Assembly (NCBI GenBank): GCA_038141425.1
Contig: JAYQIC010000009.1
Span: 1-64,000, forward strand
Source: UBA7985 sp038141425
Lineage (GTDB): Bacteria > Pseudomonadota > Alphaproteobacteria > UBA7985
Length of the DNA: 64,000 bases
Direction: 5' to 3'
Both the position numbers and the translations under genes were made by a program. Shown here in pieces: positions 9,781 through 19,372 of the stretch. How positions within the stretch are numbered: the stretch's first letter is position 1; each line of letters opens with the position of its first letter. The notes under the pieces are model-generated. The model ran no database searches and was not told the origin of the DNA. It saw only the letters and a program-made list of their open reading frames with translations.

Positions 9781-11597
9781 TCACTCGACGGTCACCGACT
9801 TTGCGAGGTTTCTCGGCTGATCCACATCCGTCCCACGGACGAGCGCGGTATGGTACGCTAGCATCTGAGCGGGGATTGCGTAGATCAGTGGGGCGAGGAC
9901 AGCTGGGGCCTCCGGCATCGCAATCACGTTCTGTGCGTCTCCAGCCTGATTGGCGCCCATAGTGTCGGTAAAGAGGAATACTTGCCCCTTCCGCGCCATG
10001 ACCTCCTGCATGTTGGATCTTGTTTTTCGAAGAGCGCGTCTCTGGGGGCGAAGAGGATGATTGGCAAGGTCTCGTCAACCAGTGCGATGGGCCCGTGCTT
10101 CAACTCGCCCGCGGCAAAGGCCTCAGCGTGGATGTAACTGATTTCCTTCAGCTTAAGCGCAGCCTCTAGGCCAAGGGGAACATGGCGCCACGGCCGAGAA
10201 AAATCACGTCATCGCTCTGGGCTAATCGCTGTGCAACACGCGCGTACTCCTGTTCTTGGCCAAGGGCTTGAGAAATAAGTGCCGGAAGGGCTTCTATCTC
10301 TGACAGGATGGCTTTGAAGCTCTGCGCGTCCAGTGTGTCCCGCTCGACGCCCGCTTTGGCGCCGAGCAAAAGCAAACAAAGCAACTGTGCTGTGAAGGCC
10401 TTCGTAGATGCTACGCCAATTTCTGGTCCTGCGAGAATGGGCATCACGATATCGGCCTCGCGCGCGATCGAAGAGGTGGGCTCATTGACGACGGCAAGAA
10501 CCTGGCGCACGTGATCTCTGGCGTGTCTAAGCGCCGCAAGCGTGTCTGCGGTTTCACCCGACTGGCTTACAACAATCATCAAGTCGTCGCTTTGAAGTAC
10601 GGGATCGCGATACCGAAATTCAGAGGCGATATCGATCGCGACCGGAATTCGTGCAATCTGCTCGAACAAATATTTGGCGACCTGGCAGGCATAGAAAGCT
10701 GTCCCGCATGCCACCATAACAACCCGACCGATGTCGCGAAACTGCAGGCCATCGGGCAAATTCAGCGTCTCATCGGCGACATGGGCGTAAGCGCTCAAAA
10801 TTTTCTCGATGACCCTGGGTTGCTCAGCCATTTCCTTCAGCCATGAAGGTTTGGTGCCCCGCATGGTCGACGGCTATATTTTCCGCAGCGGTCGTAGCGA
10901 TTGGTCGGTCAACTTGGCCGCCTCTGGCATCGAATACTCGAACCGCATTGCGGGTGATGGCTGCGCAATCTCCCTCCATAAGATAGGTTAGTTTGTGTCC
11001 GTCAGAGGCGCGAGCGCTATGGCGTCTGAGCCGACGTACATCTCGCCGTCTCCGTGGCCGATGACCAAAGGAGAGCCGCTCCGCGCGGCAATCAGGAGAC
11101 CTTCTTCGCCCTTGAACAAAAACACCAAAGCAAAAGCGCCTTCGAGCCGCGAAATGGTGGCCTGTGCAGCTTCCAGAGGTGACGCGCCACTTTCGAGGTA
11201 TTGGTTCGCGAGGTGGATAATGGTCTCAGTATCGGTCTCTGAAGCAAAGGCCACGCCATTTGCGCTGAGCTCTTGGCGAAGCTCTTGGAAGTTTTCGATG
11301 ATCCCATTGTGCACGACGGCAACCCGTCCCGTTTGGTGCGGATGAGCATTTTCGAGGCTCGGCGTGCCGTGGGTCGCCCATCGGGTATGCCCAATCCCAG
11401 CAAACCCTGGGATTGGTTCTCATAAGACGAGGTCCTGCAAGTTGGCAATCTTGCCCACCGCCCGGCGACGATCAAGAACACCCTCATGTGCGGTGGCAAT
11501 CCCGGCACTGTCGTATCCTCTGTAACTGAGGCGCTTCAAGGCATCCAGAATGACCGGCGCAACCTCCCGGTGCCCGAGCACGCCAATAATTCCACAT
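9781..11597 (-). CDS. glmS: Glutamine-fructose-6-phosphate aminotransferase (GlmS), frameshifted
   Basis: GlmS makes glucosamine-6-phosphate, the entry to UDP-GlcNAc for both cell wall and glycan synthesis. The glutaminase domain begins CGIIGVLGHREVAPV and has RLSYRGYDSAGIA and MHNGIIENFQELR. The two SIS domains show VVMVACGTAFYACQ, VVSQSGETADTL and GVASTKAFTAQL, ending DQPRNLAKSVTVE. Total length is about 605 residues, as usual. Breaks lie near 11420, 10985, 10860, 10170 and 10020. The catalytic Cys codon (11596-11594) is preceded by TTA, not by ATG. An ATG exists one base away, as if a TG pair were lost from ATGTGT. The downstream polysaccharide genes would use its product. Confidence 0.9.
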
Positions 11598-12006
11598 AAA
11601 GTCGTATTCCTAAAATCAGCTGGCGAGGGCTGCGCTTTTTCGGCTGGGACCGAAAAATCATGTTTGTTGATGGGGCCGAGCATAAGCGCGTTCAAATCGC
11701 GTGATCTGCTCGGCTGAGCGTTAGGCGGTGGGGCGTGCTCATGGTGTTCATCAGCCCTAAAAAACGCGAGTGCGGCCTTTTCTGGTTTTGCAACCGAACC
11801 CATCATGGGTCGCGTCGGCTGGATCAACGCATCGCCTAAATTCATGAGGCTTGGCGGCAGAAGTCAGCCCCAGCTCTTAATCAGTCAAACGCCCGATAAG
11901 ACGCACTCTCGGGCTCAGTGAGTGGGGTGATGGCGTTCATTGGTAGCCGCTAAGGTCAAACCAAAAGCTGCACCGCCAGACCAAAGCCAGCACCATCCAG
12001 TCACCA
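11598..12006. other. Gap between galU and glmS
   Basis: The reading frame that enters glmS stays open upstream to a possible start at 11845, but that extension has no family match that I recognise and GlmS needs its Cys at residue 2. I read it as upstream non-coding sequence. No clear terminator was found after galU. Confidence 0.4.
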
Positions 12007-12913
12007 TCACAGCGCGCTGGAAAAGTTGTCCCGCTTCTTGTGCCGCGCGGCCTTGGGATTGGGCCGGTCGAGCCAGCCCTCCAGCCACCGCTTCTGCTTG
12101 ATCGCATCGCTCAGCGCCGCCGCGTAGCCTTCTTTCGAACCACAGTCGAAGCGCGGCTCGTCGATGGTCACCGACCCCAGCCCCGGCCCAGACCCTGTGT
12201 CCGTGCCAGCAGGTCCAGGGCATCAGCCAGCTGCACCTCACCACCCCGGCCCGGGGCCAGTGTCGCCAGGATCCCGAGGATCTCGGCGCTCAGCACATAG
12301 CGCCCGAGGCTGGCCAGCCGCGAAGGAGCCTGCTCGTAACTCGGCTTCTCGATCAGCCCGGCCACGGCCGTGGGCGCATCGCCGGGGATCACCACGCCGT
12401 AGTCGGAAATCTCCGGGCCGGTGATCTCCGTCACGGCGATTTGCGACCGGCCCGTCGCCTGATACCGCTCGATCAGCGCCGCTGTCGCCCGGCCCTGCGG
12501 CAGATATTCGTCGGCCAGAAGGACGGCGAAGGGCTCGTCGCCGATGATTTTCTGCGCCTGCAGCACCGCGTGCCCCAGCCCCTCGGGCGCGTTCTGCCGC
12601 ACGAAGAGACACTGCACATGATCGGGCAGGGGGTGTCGCGCGGCCTCCAGCGCGTCATAGCGCTCCTTCGCCGCCAGCGCGATTTCAAGCTCGATGTTGC
12701 GATCGAAGTGATCCTCGATGGCGCGCTTGTGCCGGCCCGTGACAAAGATGAGCGTGTCGATCCCGGCCGCCACCGCCTCGCGGACGGCGAAATCGATCAG
12801 CGGGCGATCAATGATCGGCAGCATTTCCTTGGGAATTGCCTTGGTCGCAGGCAGGAACCGGGTGCCGAGGCCGGCAACGGGGAAAACCGCTTTACGGATG
12901 GGGGGTGGTTCAT
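12007..12913 (-). CDS. galU: UTP-glucose-1-phosphate uridylyltransferase (GalU), frameshifted at both ends
   Basis: GalU makes UDP-glucose for glycan synthesis. After MNHPP the frame shifts at a six-C run into IRKAVFPVAGLGTRFLPATK, the nucleotide-binding N-terminus. It continues PKEMLPIIDRPLIDFAV and VTGRHKRAIEDHFD, then LLADEY, and GGEVQLADAL near residue 250. A second shift near 12180 leads to the C-terminal RFDCGSKEGYAAALSDAI and WLDRPNPKAARHK, with a TGA at 12009-12007. Length after correction is about 300 residues, normal for the family. The first break, exactly in a C homopolymer, is a good example of the likely indel errors in this assembly. Confidence 0.92.
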
Positions 12914-12969
12914 TGTGTCTTCAAAGTTGTCGGAGGGCGGCCGAATTCGTGATCGGCGCTCTCGAGGCC

Positions 12970-13522
12970 TCAGTCGTCTGAGGATGGGTCGTCGCCGTCT
13001 TCGCGCGGACTGCTTTTGCGTCCTTTGAGCGGGACGTGGATGTTCCACAATACTTCCGTCCAAATGTCGGGCGCCAGTCGCCAGAAGTCCCGTTTCGCGA
13101 CGCGGTTCGTTGCCTCATCCGCCGACGGATTAAAGGCTGCATTCAAATCGGACATGTCGAACGTGCCGTCTTGGAAGCACCAGGCATCACTCAGGCTCAG
13201 TTCTTCGGGCATCGACAGCAATCGCCGCAGCTTGGCTGCGTTCAGATGAAGTTCGTTGGCGCTTGCTTTCGCAGAGCTTTGTCTTTTTTCAATTAGTCCC
13301 AGTTGATCGAGCTCATCTATCAGTGCTGCAAAAGTAGTCCTTGAGGGTCGGTGAAATCGCCAAGAAGAAAAAGACCATTTCTTGCTGAACGACTTTAGTT
13401 TTCTCAGCAATCGCGGCGAGAATCAGGATAAGGACGTACGCGTATTTTTCGTGAGGTAGCGACGTGGAGATTCGATATTCGGATGCCACCTTGTTTTGAG
13501 GGTTAAACCAGAATTCCGTCAT
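12970..13522 (-). CDS. Hypothetical protein, frameshifted
   Basis: I do not recognise this protein. It starts MTEFWFNPQNKVASEYRIS. It continues through KYAYVLILILAAIAEKTKVV and, after a frame change near 13330-13370, through ALIDELDQLGLIEKR and MPEELSLSDAWCFQDG. It ends in a charged tail, SSPREDGDDPSSDD. Length after joining is about 180 residues. The DELDQLGLIEKR stretch could be part of a winged helix, but this is weak. It lies between galU (57 bases downstream) and the GT4 transferase, on the same strand, so it may belong to the polysaccharide operon. An AT-rich 100-base gap separates it from the GT4 gene. Confidence 0.5.
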
Positions 13523-13623
13523 GCACACTTCAATTGAATTACGTCAATGCAATTATAAAAGCCTGTGACAACATTCCTCACGATTTCGCATTGAATGTTA
13601 AAATTTATGATCATCACCTGCCG

Positions 13624-14740
13624 TCATAACTTTATTTCTCGACTCACCCAGCGCCGTGCAAACCGATAGGCAGGCAAGGTCCCGAAATACAGCGCGCCGT
13701 AACTGAGCGTGCATCCACAAACCAGCAGGAAGCAGATCACCGAATTGCCGTAGAAACTGGCCGCCATCACCGGCGGTGCCAGGAACAGTGGCAGCAGTAT
13801 CAATGTGGTCAGCGGGTTGCGCCAGCGCTCAGCCCGGATAACGGCGGGCGAGGACCTGCAAGCCCCGGTTGGCAATGGAATGCAGGTGAAGCCGATCGGG
13901 CTCAAACATATTGCGCCCACTAGACAGGCGCCTGAACACCGCGAACACCACGTCGGCTAGCGGCCAGAAGAACAACAGGATAAGCGCCCACGGTGATACG
14001 GCGCCTCCTGTGGTCTCTGCCAGCGTAATGCCCAGCCAGGCGAGAAGGAAGCCGATCAGGTAAGCCCCCGAATCACCGAGGAAGATCCAACCAAAAGGAA
14101 AATTAAAGATCATAAACCCGATGATCCCGGCGCTGAGGATCAGCGCGATGGTCTATGGCTTCTGCACCAACCTGGAAGCTGATGAAGCTGCAGCCCAAAG
14201 CACCCACCAGACCCACGCCAGATGACAGTCCGTTGACGCCATCGATCAGATTGAAACCGTGTGACAGCAAGGCGGTCACCAGCAGCGTTACAGGGAACAG
14301 CGACCCATAGCGGGTCGAAAAGGGGATCCAGAGGCCCCATGCCCAGACTGCGCAGCCAGATCTGGGTCAGCAGACCGACGTAGAGGCTGGCCAGCATGGT
14401 CGCAAGCAGGCGGGTCCAGGGCCGGATCCTAAAGCCCAGATCCTCGGCCAGCGCCACCACGACCAGCAGCACCGGGCCACCGAGCAGTTTTCCGCCGTCG
14501 CCCAGCTCGGGGCGTCCAAGCAGCAACGATACGAATATCATGCCCAGTATAAGGCCGGCCATGATGCCCAGGCCACCGACCCGCGGCGTAGGGCGGTCGT
14601 GTGCGCGCTGAACGGCGTTCAGGTCATCCGGGCGTCCACTCAGGCGCGGAATTTCCCGACTGGCGGCGATCAACAGGCCGCAGACACTGGCGCTGGTCAG
14701 GCAGGCCAGCAGGTACAGCAGCGATAAAAATTTTATGTCA
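13624..14740 (-). CDS. WecA/GT4-family undecaprenyl-phosphate sugar-1-phosphate transferase, frameshifted
   Basis: This polytopic inner-membrane enzyme loads GlcNAc-1-P or a related sugar onto undecaprenyl phosphate. It has the family's RAHDRPTPRVGGLG motif near the N-terminus, several hydrophobic helices (LGMIFVSLLLG, LATMLASLYVGLL), the FLGDSGAYLIGFLLAW loop, and the RLHLHSIANRG motif near the C-terminus. Frame changes occur near 14300, 14130 and 13850. The start is not clear: the conserved block begins DIKFLSLLYLLACL near 14730, and no in-frame ATG precedes it. It differs in fold from the monotopic transferase at the left edge, so the locus has two different initiating enzymes. Confidence 0.8.
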
Positions 14741-14796
14741 GCAAGAATGCTTGAAATCCGCTTCGGGATGGGAGGCGCGCGCAGGCGCGCACAGAC

Positions 14797-16618
14797 TCAG
14801 CCGGCCGAACGCGATGGAACGACCGCCGGGGTCTTGTTGAAATTGCGGCCCATCCGAATGGCCGAGTAGTAGGCGAGCAACTGACCCGTGATCCAGGACT
14901 TCAGCATCAGTCCCAACGGTGAGCCGCGATCCATCTCGAGGTGGCCTTCTCCGGCACCGGGACCCACAAAGGCGATATGGCAGCCCGCATGGGCCAGGGT
15001 TTTCTGCCGCGTCTACGATCACGTCGTCACGCCCGCTCCCGTCGGTGAGCGCGAGCAGCACCACTTTGCGGGCTTCGCTCAAACCGAGAAATCTCAGTTC
15101 ACCAGGGTCGACAGCCTGGCACGGAAGCTCGGTCAGTATGGCGATGTTCGAGGCGAGCAGGGCGGCGAGGGCGTGCTGATCGCCCAGGCCGGTGACCAGA
15201 ACCTGATCCGCGCTCGAGACCAGCGATGCAAAGTCCTGCAACCGCGGGTGCAGCGCGAGCGACAATCCCTGCCGGATTTCATCATCGATATCGGCAGTCA
15301 GCGCATCGAGCAAAGTGCTAGGCCCGCCCTTACCGTGTTCGCCGGGTGGTGCAAGGATTGCTTCCAGCGCGAGCAGGCTTGCCAGCTGCGCCAGGCCCGA
15401 TCGACCCAGCATGGGGCTGATCTGCTGAGACACGCCCGAGACCATGCGGTGGTCGCTGGATTGCGCAAGGCGGCTAGACGCATCGTGGGTGATGGCCAGC
15501 GTCTGGATCTTCTCCTGTCGAGCGTAATCCAGCGCTTCGATCATGGCTTCACTTTCGCCCGTTTCATCCACCAGACACACCAGCGTTCTAACGGACGTGC
15601 GACGTTGCCCGTAGATGAAACCGAAGGGGCTCAGCGCGTTTACCGACCGCTGCAGGGCACGCTCGAGCGACGTTGCAGCAAACTGGGCGAGGGCAAGCGA
15701 CGGCCCCTGTGCAACAATCACAATCTGATCGATGGCGACCTGACCGCGTGTTGCAGACCAGGCGCTCACCCAATCATCAGCCTGCCGGATGATCTGCATT
15801 GACGTGCTGGGCTGGTCATGGATTTCCTTGAGGACCGGGTCGGGGAAAATGCTTCGCTCGCGCGCGGGAGCGAGTTGACCAGCTTGAACCCGATGCTGCA
15901 GTCGCTCTTGGCCCGAAACGTCGAAGACCCTCGCGTGCCCTTGGTGCAGGGCCACAATCTCTCCGTTCTCGATTGTCTGGACCGCGTGGCACGACGGCCC
16001 CAGGCCAATGAGTTCAGAGCTGAGCAGTGACGTGGGGGACGATCCTTCGTCCAGATGCCCCAAATACAACTCAGCATCTTTCTGGCTGGCGAGGATCAAA
16101 CCATCTGCTCGTGGAACATCGCAGCCAGTGCGAATGCTCCTTTGATGTCAGCCATGAGGCGGACCAGAGCGCGTTGTGGCGTGCCTTCTTCTTCAAGAAC
16201 CAGCGAAGCGTAATTGATGACGAGCTCGCCGGCGTCCGTGTCGACGAGAGGAACCATGCTGTCAGTCAGGTGGTTCCGCAGGCTGTTCAGGTTGGAAACG
16301 AGGCCCTTGAACACGAGGGACAGGCGTTTGGTCGGCCGGGGATAGGCGCCGGGGAGGTCCAGACGCCCCCATGGACCACTGTGCCTGTCCAAGACATGCG
16401 TGCCCTTCAAGCGGGAATTGCTCGATTAACTGCGAGAGGTGCTCGACGTGCCCGAACTCTTTCCGGGCCGCTGCACCGGTCGAGCCATGACCGACAACCC
16501 CGTAGAGATCGTAGCCAAGAGCGGAGAAGCGCTGCAGGCCGGCGAGGGCGGCTTTGACCGCCTGGGCGTCTGGCGATGTTTCTGAGGGCGCCTGGGATAC
16601 GCCGAAGAATGCACTCAT
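14797..16618 (-). CDS. GlmS-like protein lacking catalytic residues, frameshifted
   Basis: Length (about 606 residues) and domain order match GlmS, but the key residues are changed. The N-terminus is MSAFFGVS where GlmS has MCGIIGVL, so the nucleophile Cys is absent. GYDLYGVV replaces GYDSAGIA, and GQAQWSMG replaces the GHTRWATHG motif. NSLRNHLTDSMVPLVDTDAGELV still aligns with the GlmS stretch around the substrate loop. In the SIS domains VDETGESEAMIEAL replaces SQSGETADTL, and GQLLAYYSAIRMG matches the GlmS C-terminal QMLAYHTALVRG. Breaks occur near 16410, 16100 and 14990. It may regulate or bind GlmS, or be a sugar-phosphate sensor. That role is inference. Confidence 0.7.
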
Positions 16619-17194
16619 GCGGCTGTGGTCTCTGTGTTGCTGTTGGTTTGACAGTCGATGGGGAAGACAAAACGTGCGGGTGCGAGGGCTGTGGTGGATG
16701 CTGCGTGCTGTCCGACCAGCGTCACGCGCAGGCGGGAAACCGGAGAAGAATAGCTACCGCACGACCAGGTGAGCGAATGTCACCATGACCGGTCCTCTAA
16801 GCGCGCAAAAACGGAACCCCTCGCGTCGCTGTGGGCACTTTGATGGTGCATACACTCCGAGGACTACCTTCGATTTTATGGCTGAATTTGAGTATCTATT
16901 TTCATTCATAACTTGGGCGCCAAATATATTGTCAGAAGCGGTGGGCCTAGGTTTTGTCTCTTAAATAAGCATTAATATCAGAGAGTTGAGCTGGGGTCTG
17001 TCGTCGGTTGCTCGAACCTTTGACTTTGGCTGTGAAGTTTCGCCCTCACTGTCAAATCACGGACGGAGCTGCAGTCATTCATCGCGTGTCGAGGAGCAGG
17101 CCAACAGGTTGGGTTATGCGTCAAATTGGAGCCGGTTCAGAAGCATCGAGTCTGTTCGGGGCAGGCCCCAAGACCAACGGCCTCGGTTGAAGAC
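16619..17194. other. Upstream region of the GlmS-like gene
   Basis: About 575 bases with no supported gene. The part between about 16860 and 16980 is distinctly AT-rich compared with its neighbours and probably holds the promoter of the minus-strand GlmS-like gene. No terminator after the NusG-like gene was recognised here. Confidence 0.45.
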
Positions 17195-17695
17195 TCAGCT
17201 GAGTTTGGTCAGGGCTTCCAAGGGCAGCGACACCTTGGTGACCATTTGTGGCTTATCGAACAGCAGCCACACGCGGTCGCGGCTGGCGAGCTTTTCCACC
17301 GTTGCAACCATCTCATACAGGGGCCCTGACGACACCTTTACCCTGTCACCGCGCTTGAGTTGATCGGGTGGCAGCAGGCCGCCGGTCTCATCGCAACTGG
17401 CGATGAGTTCTGTCATGATCTCCTGCTTGAGGACGGCAGGGGTTGCATCCGTCGAGCAGACAATACCGCGAATGCCGCGTGTCGATTTCAAGGCTCGTAT
17501 ATCGTCGTTCTGAAGGTCCAGCCTTACGAAGATATAGCCGGGGAACAGCGGACGCTTTTTTGTCAGTAGTTTTCTGGCGTGTCGGACCGTCACCTCGCGG
17601 TGGGGCAGAAAGTTTTCGAGGTCCTGACGGCTGAGATTTTCAGACGCTCTGAATTCTTCATCTCGCTTGGTGGTCAGGGCGATCCAAGTGTGCAT
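17195..17695 (-). CDS. NusG/RfaH-like transcription antitermination protein
   Basis: Specialised NusG paralogues bind RNA polymerase and allow it to read through long surface-polysaccharide operons. From MHTWIALTTKRDEEFRASEN the protein shows an NGN domain (KKRPLFPGYIFVRLDLQND) and a C-terminal KOW motif (RGDRVKVSSGPLYEMVATV). It is 166 residues and complete. An upstream start at 17821 exists, but the NGN domain normally begins within a few residues of the start, so the ATG at 17695 is preferred. It is the first gene of the minus-strand block that leads into the GlmS-like, GT4 and further polysaccharide genes, the usual place for such a regulator. Confidence 0.85.
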   Translation of the reverse strand: MHTWIALTTKRDEEFRASENLSRQDLENFLPHREVTVRHARKLLTKKRPLFPGYIFVRLDLQNDDIRALKSTRGIRGIVCSTDATPAVLKQEIMTELIASCDETGGLLPPDQLKRGDRVKVSSGPLYEMVATVEKLASRDRVWLLFDKPQMVTKVSLPLEALTKLS

Positions 17696-17969
17696 GCAAC
17701 GGTTCCAAAGGCTGGTTGCGCGGAGCTTAGTGCCGTTAGGGAGCGTCGATCTGTCGTGGAAGTTAGCACTGATTTTCGGGCGTTTTTGTCGCTCTGTGAG
17801 CGTCAGTGACGTCATAAGCACCCCGGTCTTTCAGCCCCTTTTGAAACCTGATCTGCATCAAGATTTACAAATTGAAACACAGTCACTGACGACTGTTACG
17901 CGGACTGGGGCTAGGTTGAATTCATCAACAGCAACCCAAGACGCACACCCCAGCCTCAGGACAGACCTC

Positions 17970-18069
17970 TCCTTATCTCTATTTCTTCCTCCCCGTGTTT
18001 CCTTCCTCCTCCCAACGTTTCCTCCTCCCCCGTCTCGTTCATTTCTCTCCCTTCCTTCCTCCTCCCCCC
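17970..18069. repeat. Polypyrimidine tract of about 100 bases
   Basis: On the plus strand this stretch is almost all C and T with only about a tenth purines (runs such as TTCCTTCCTCCTCCC). It is directly followed by the plus-strand hairpin terminator at 18088-18124. It holds no coding pattern. Such tracts can form triplex DNA or act as unstructured RNA. Confidence 0.6.
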
Positions 18070-18087
18070 GATGAACGAGACAAGCCT

Positions 18088-18124
18088 AAGCCGGCGCGGT
18101 TCCCCAACCCGCCGGCTCCTTTTT
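18088..18124 (+). terminator. Rho-independent terminator with no plus-strand gene upstream
   Basis: AGCCGGCG (18088-18095) pairs perfectly with CGCCGGCT (18109-18116) across a 13-base loop, and CCTTTTTT follows. The T-run is on the plus strand, so it ends plus-strand transcription. The nearest upstream genes are all on the minus strand, so an unannotated plus-strand RNA may end here. Confidence 0.7.
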
Positions 18125-18178
18125 TGTCCTGATCATCGGAGGGCGCGGCGGCGCATGAGCAGGTCAGGCGCAGTCGGG

Positions 18179-19117
18179 TCAACCGCCGTCGATAAAGGCC
18201 GCCATTTTCTTCAGTCCTGCGTCCGCATGGGTGAGAAAGGCATTCTCCAGCGGGGTCAGCTTGGCATGACGATGGGTAATAAGGCCAAAGGGGATACCGG
18301 GCAGGGTGCCGGGAAAGTTGAGCCGGACCAGGGCACCACTGCGGATCAATGGCAGGATCACAAGCGGCGGCAGGATGGTCAGACAGTCGGTGGTCTTGAG
18401 CAACTCGATCAGCGCGCTGGCCGAACTGCAGCGCAGGGCGTTGGACATGCCGCTGATGCCCATACCAGCCAGCGCCGACTGCATGGTCTGGAACAGGGTG
18501 CTGCGGGTGGCATGGGTGATCCAGCTGGCCTGCCGCAGGTCCTCGACGGTAACCTCCGCCTGAGTAAGTAAAGGATGATCGGCGCGGCAGATCACCCCGT
18601 GGTCGAGGGTCAGCAGCAGCTGCATGTCCAGCTGACGGTTCGGATGGTCAGACTGGATCGGCCCGAAGGCCATATCGACTTCGTTACCCGCAACCAGCTC
18701 GTAGAGTTCGGGCTGATAGCCGGTCTGGATGTCGAAACTGGCTTTCGGGTGGCTCTCCCAGAAGTCCGTGACCATCTCCGAGAGCACAAATTCGCAGAAG
18801 AACGACGGCGCGGCGACCCGAATGACCCCAACCTGTCCCCGCCGGACGTCATCGGTGGTGCGCTCGGCCTCGTGGATCAGGCTGCGCACGCCCTGACCCA
18901 TGCGCGCCAGTTCGGCCCCCAGCGGTGTCGGGGTCACGGGGCGCCGGCGCCGCGCGAGCAGATCCAGACCGGCACGGGCTTCGAGGGTTTTGACCATGCT
19001 GCTCAGCGCGGGCTGGGTCGTCCCCAGCCGCTCGGCCGCAAGCGAAAAACTGCCTTCCTCGATAATGGCAGCGAACTGCACCAAGTGCCGGGGATCGTAC
19101 TTCATGGGCGTTTTCAT
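18179..19117 (-). CDS. LysR-family transcriptional regulator
   Basis: From MKTPMKYDPRHLVQFAAI the protein has the LysR N-terminal winged helix-turn-helix (EEGSFSLAAERLGTTQPALS, residues about 20-40) and then the effector-binding domain (VIRVAAPSFFCEFVLSEM onward). It is about 312 residues and intact. The start at 19117 (or 19105) gives the normal short N-terminal arm. A longer frame runs to 19285 but that adds non-family sequence. The gene diverges from the sulfatase gene with a 255-base gap, the standard arrangement for a LysR protein that controls its neighbour in response to a substrate. The aryl ester or its product is a plausible but unproven inducer. Confidence 0.9.
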   Translation of the reverse strand: MKTPMKYDPRHLVQFAAIIEEGSFSLAAERLGTTQPALSSMVKTLEARAGLDLLARRRRPVTPTPLGAELARMGQGVRSLIHEAERTTDDVRRGQVGVIRVAAPSFFCEFVLSEMVTDFWESHPKASFDIQTGYQPELYELVAGNEVDMAFGPIQSDHPNRQLDMQLLLTLDHGVICRADHPLLTQAEVTVEDLRQASWITHATRSTLFQTMQSALAGMGISGMSNALRCSSASALIELLKTTDCLTILPPLVILPLIRSGALVRLNFPGTLPGIPFGLITHRHAKLTPLENAFLTHADAGLKKMAAFIDGG

Positions 19118-19372
19118 ACGGCAATCGTATGGAAACATGAACAAAAATAATTCGACTGTATACGAGCTCCAACCTAGCCTGAGCTGGAGGGCGTGCGAGC
19201 GGACAAACCCTTGTCGGCTTCCATCGTTGCGGTTCAAAGTCTTTGCTCTGGCCTCCCGCAGGGGGCGAGTGGGGAGATGAAGCAAGACGGTGATCGCCAG
19301 AAACCGGCGCCAAACCTGTCCACCCTTCGCCCCGGTTTACCATTTTGATCATCCACGGAGTTGGCCCGCGCT

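Noticed and set aside
16554..16788. Short plus-strand Cys- and Trp-rich frames
   Set aside because: They overlap the start of the GlmS-like gene and an intergenic region and show no conserved motif.
19123..19175. Imperfect inverted repeat as a LysR operator between 19117 and 19373
   Set aside because: The near-symmetric ATCGTAT and ATACGAG pair is widely spaced and weak, so it was not called as a site.
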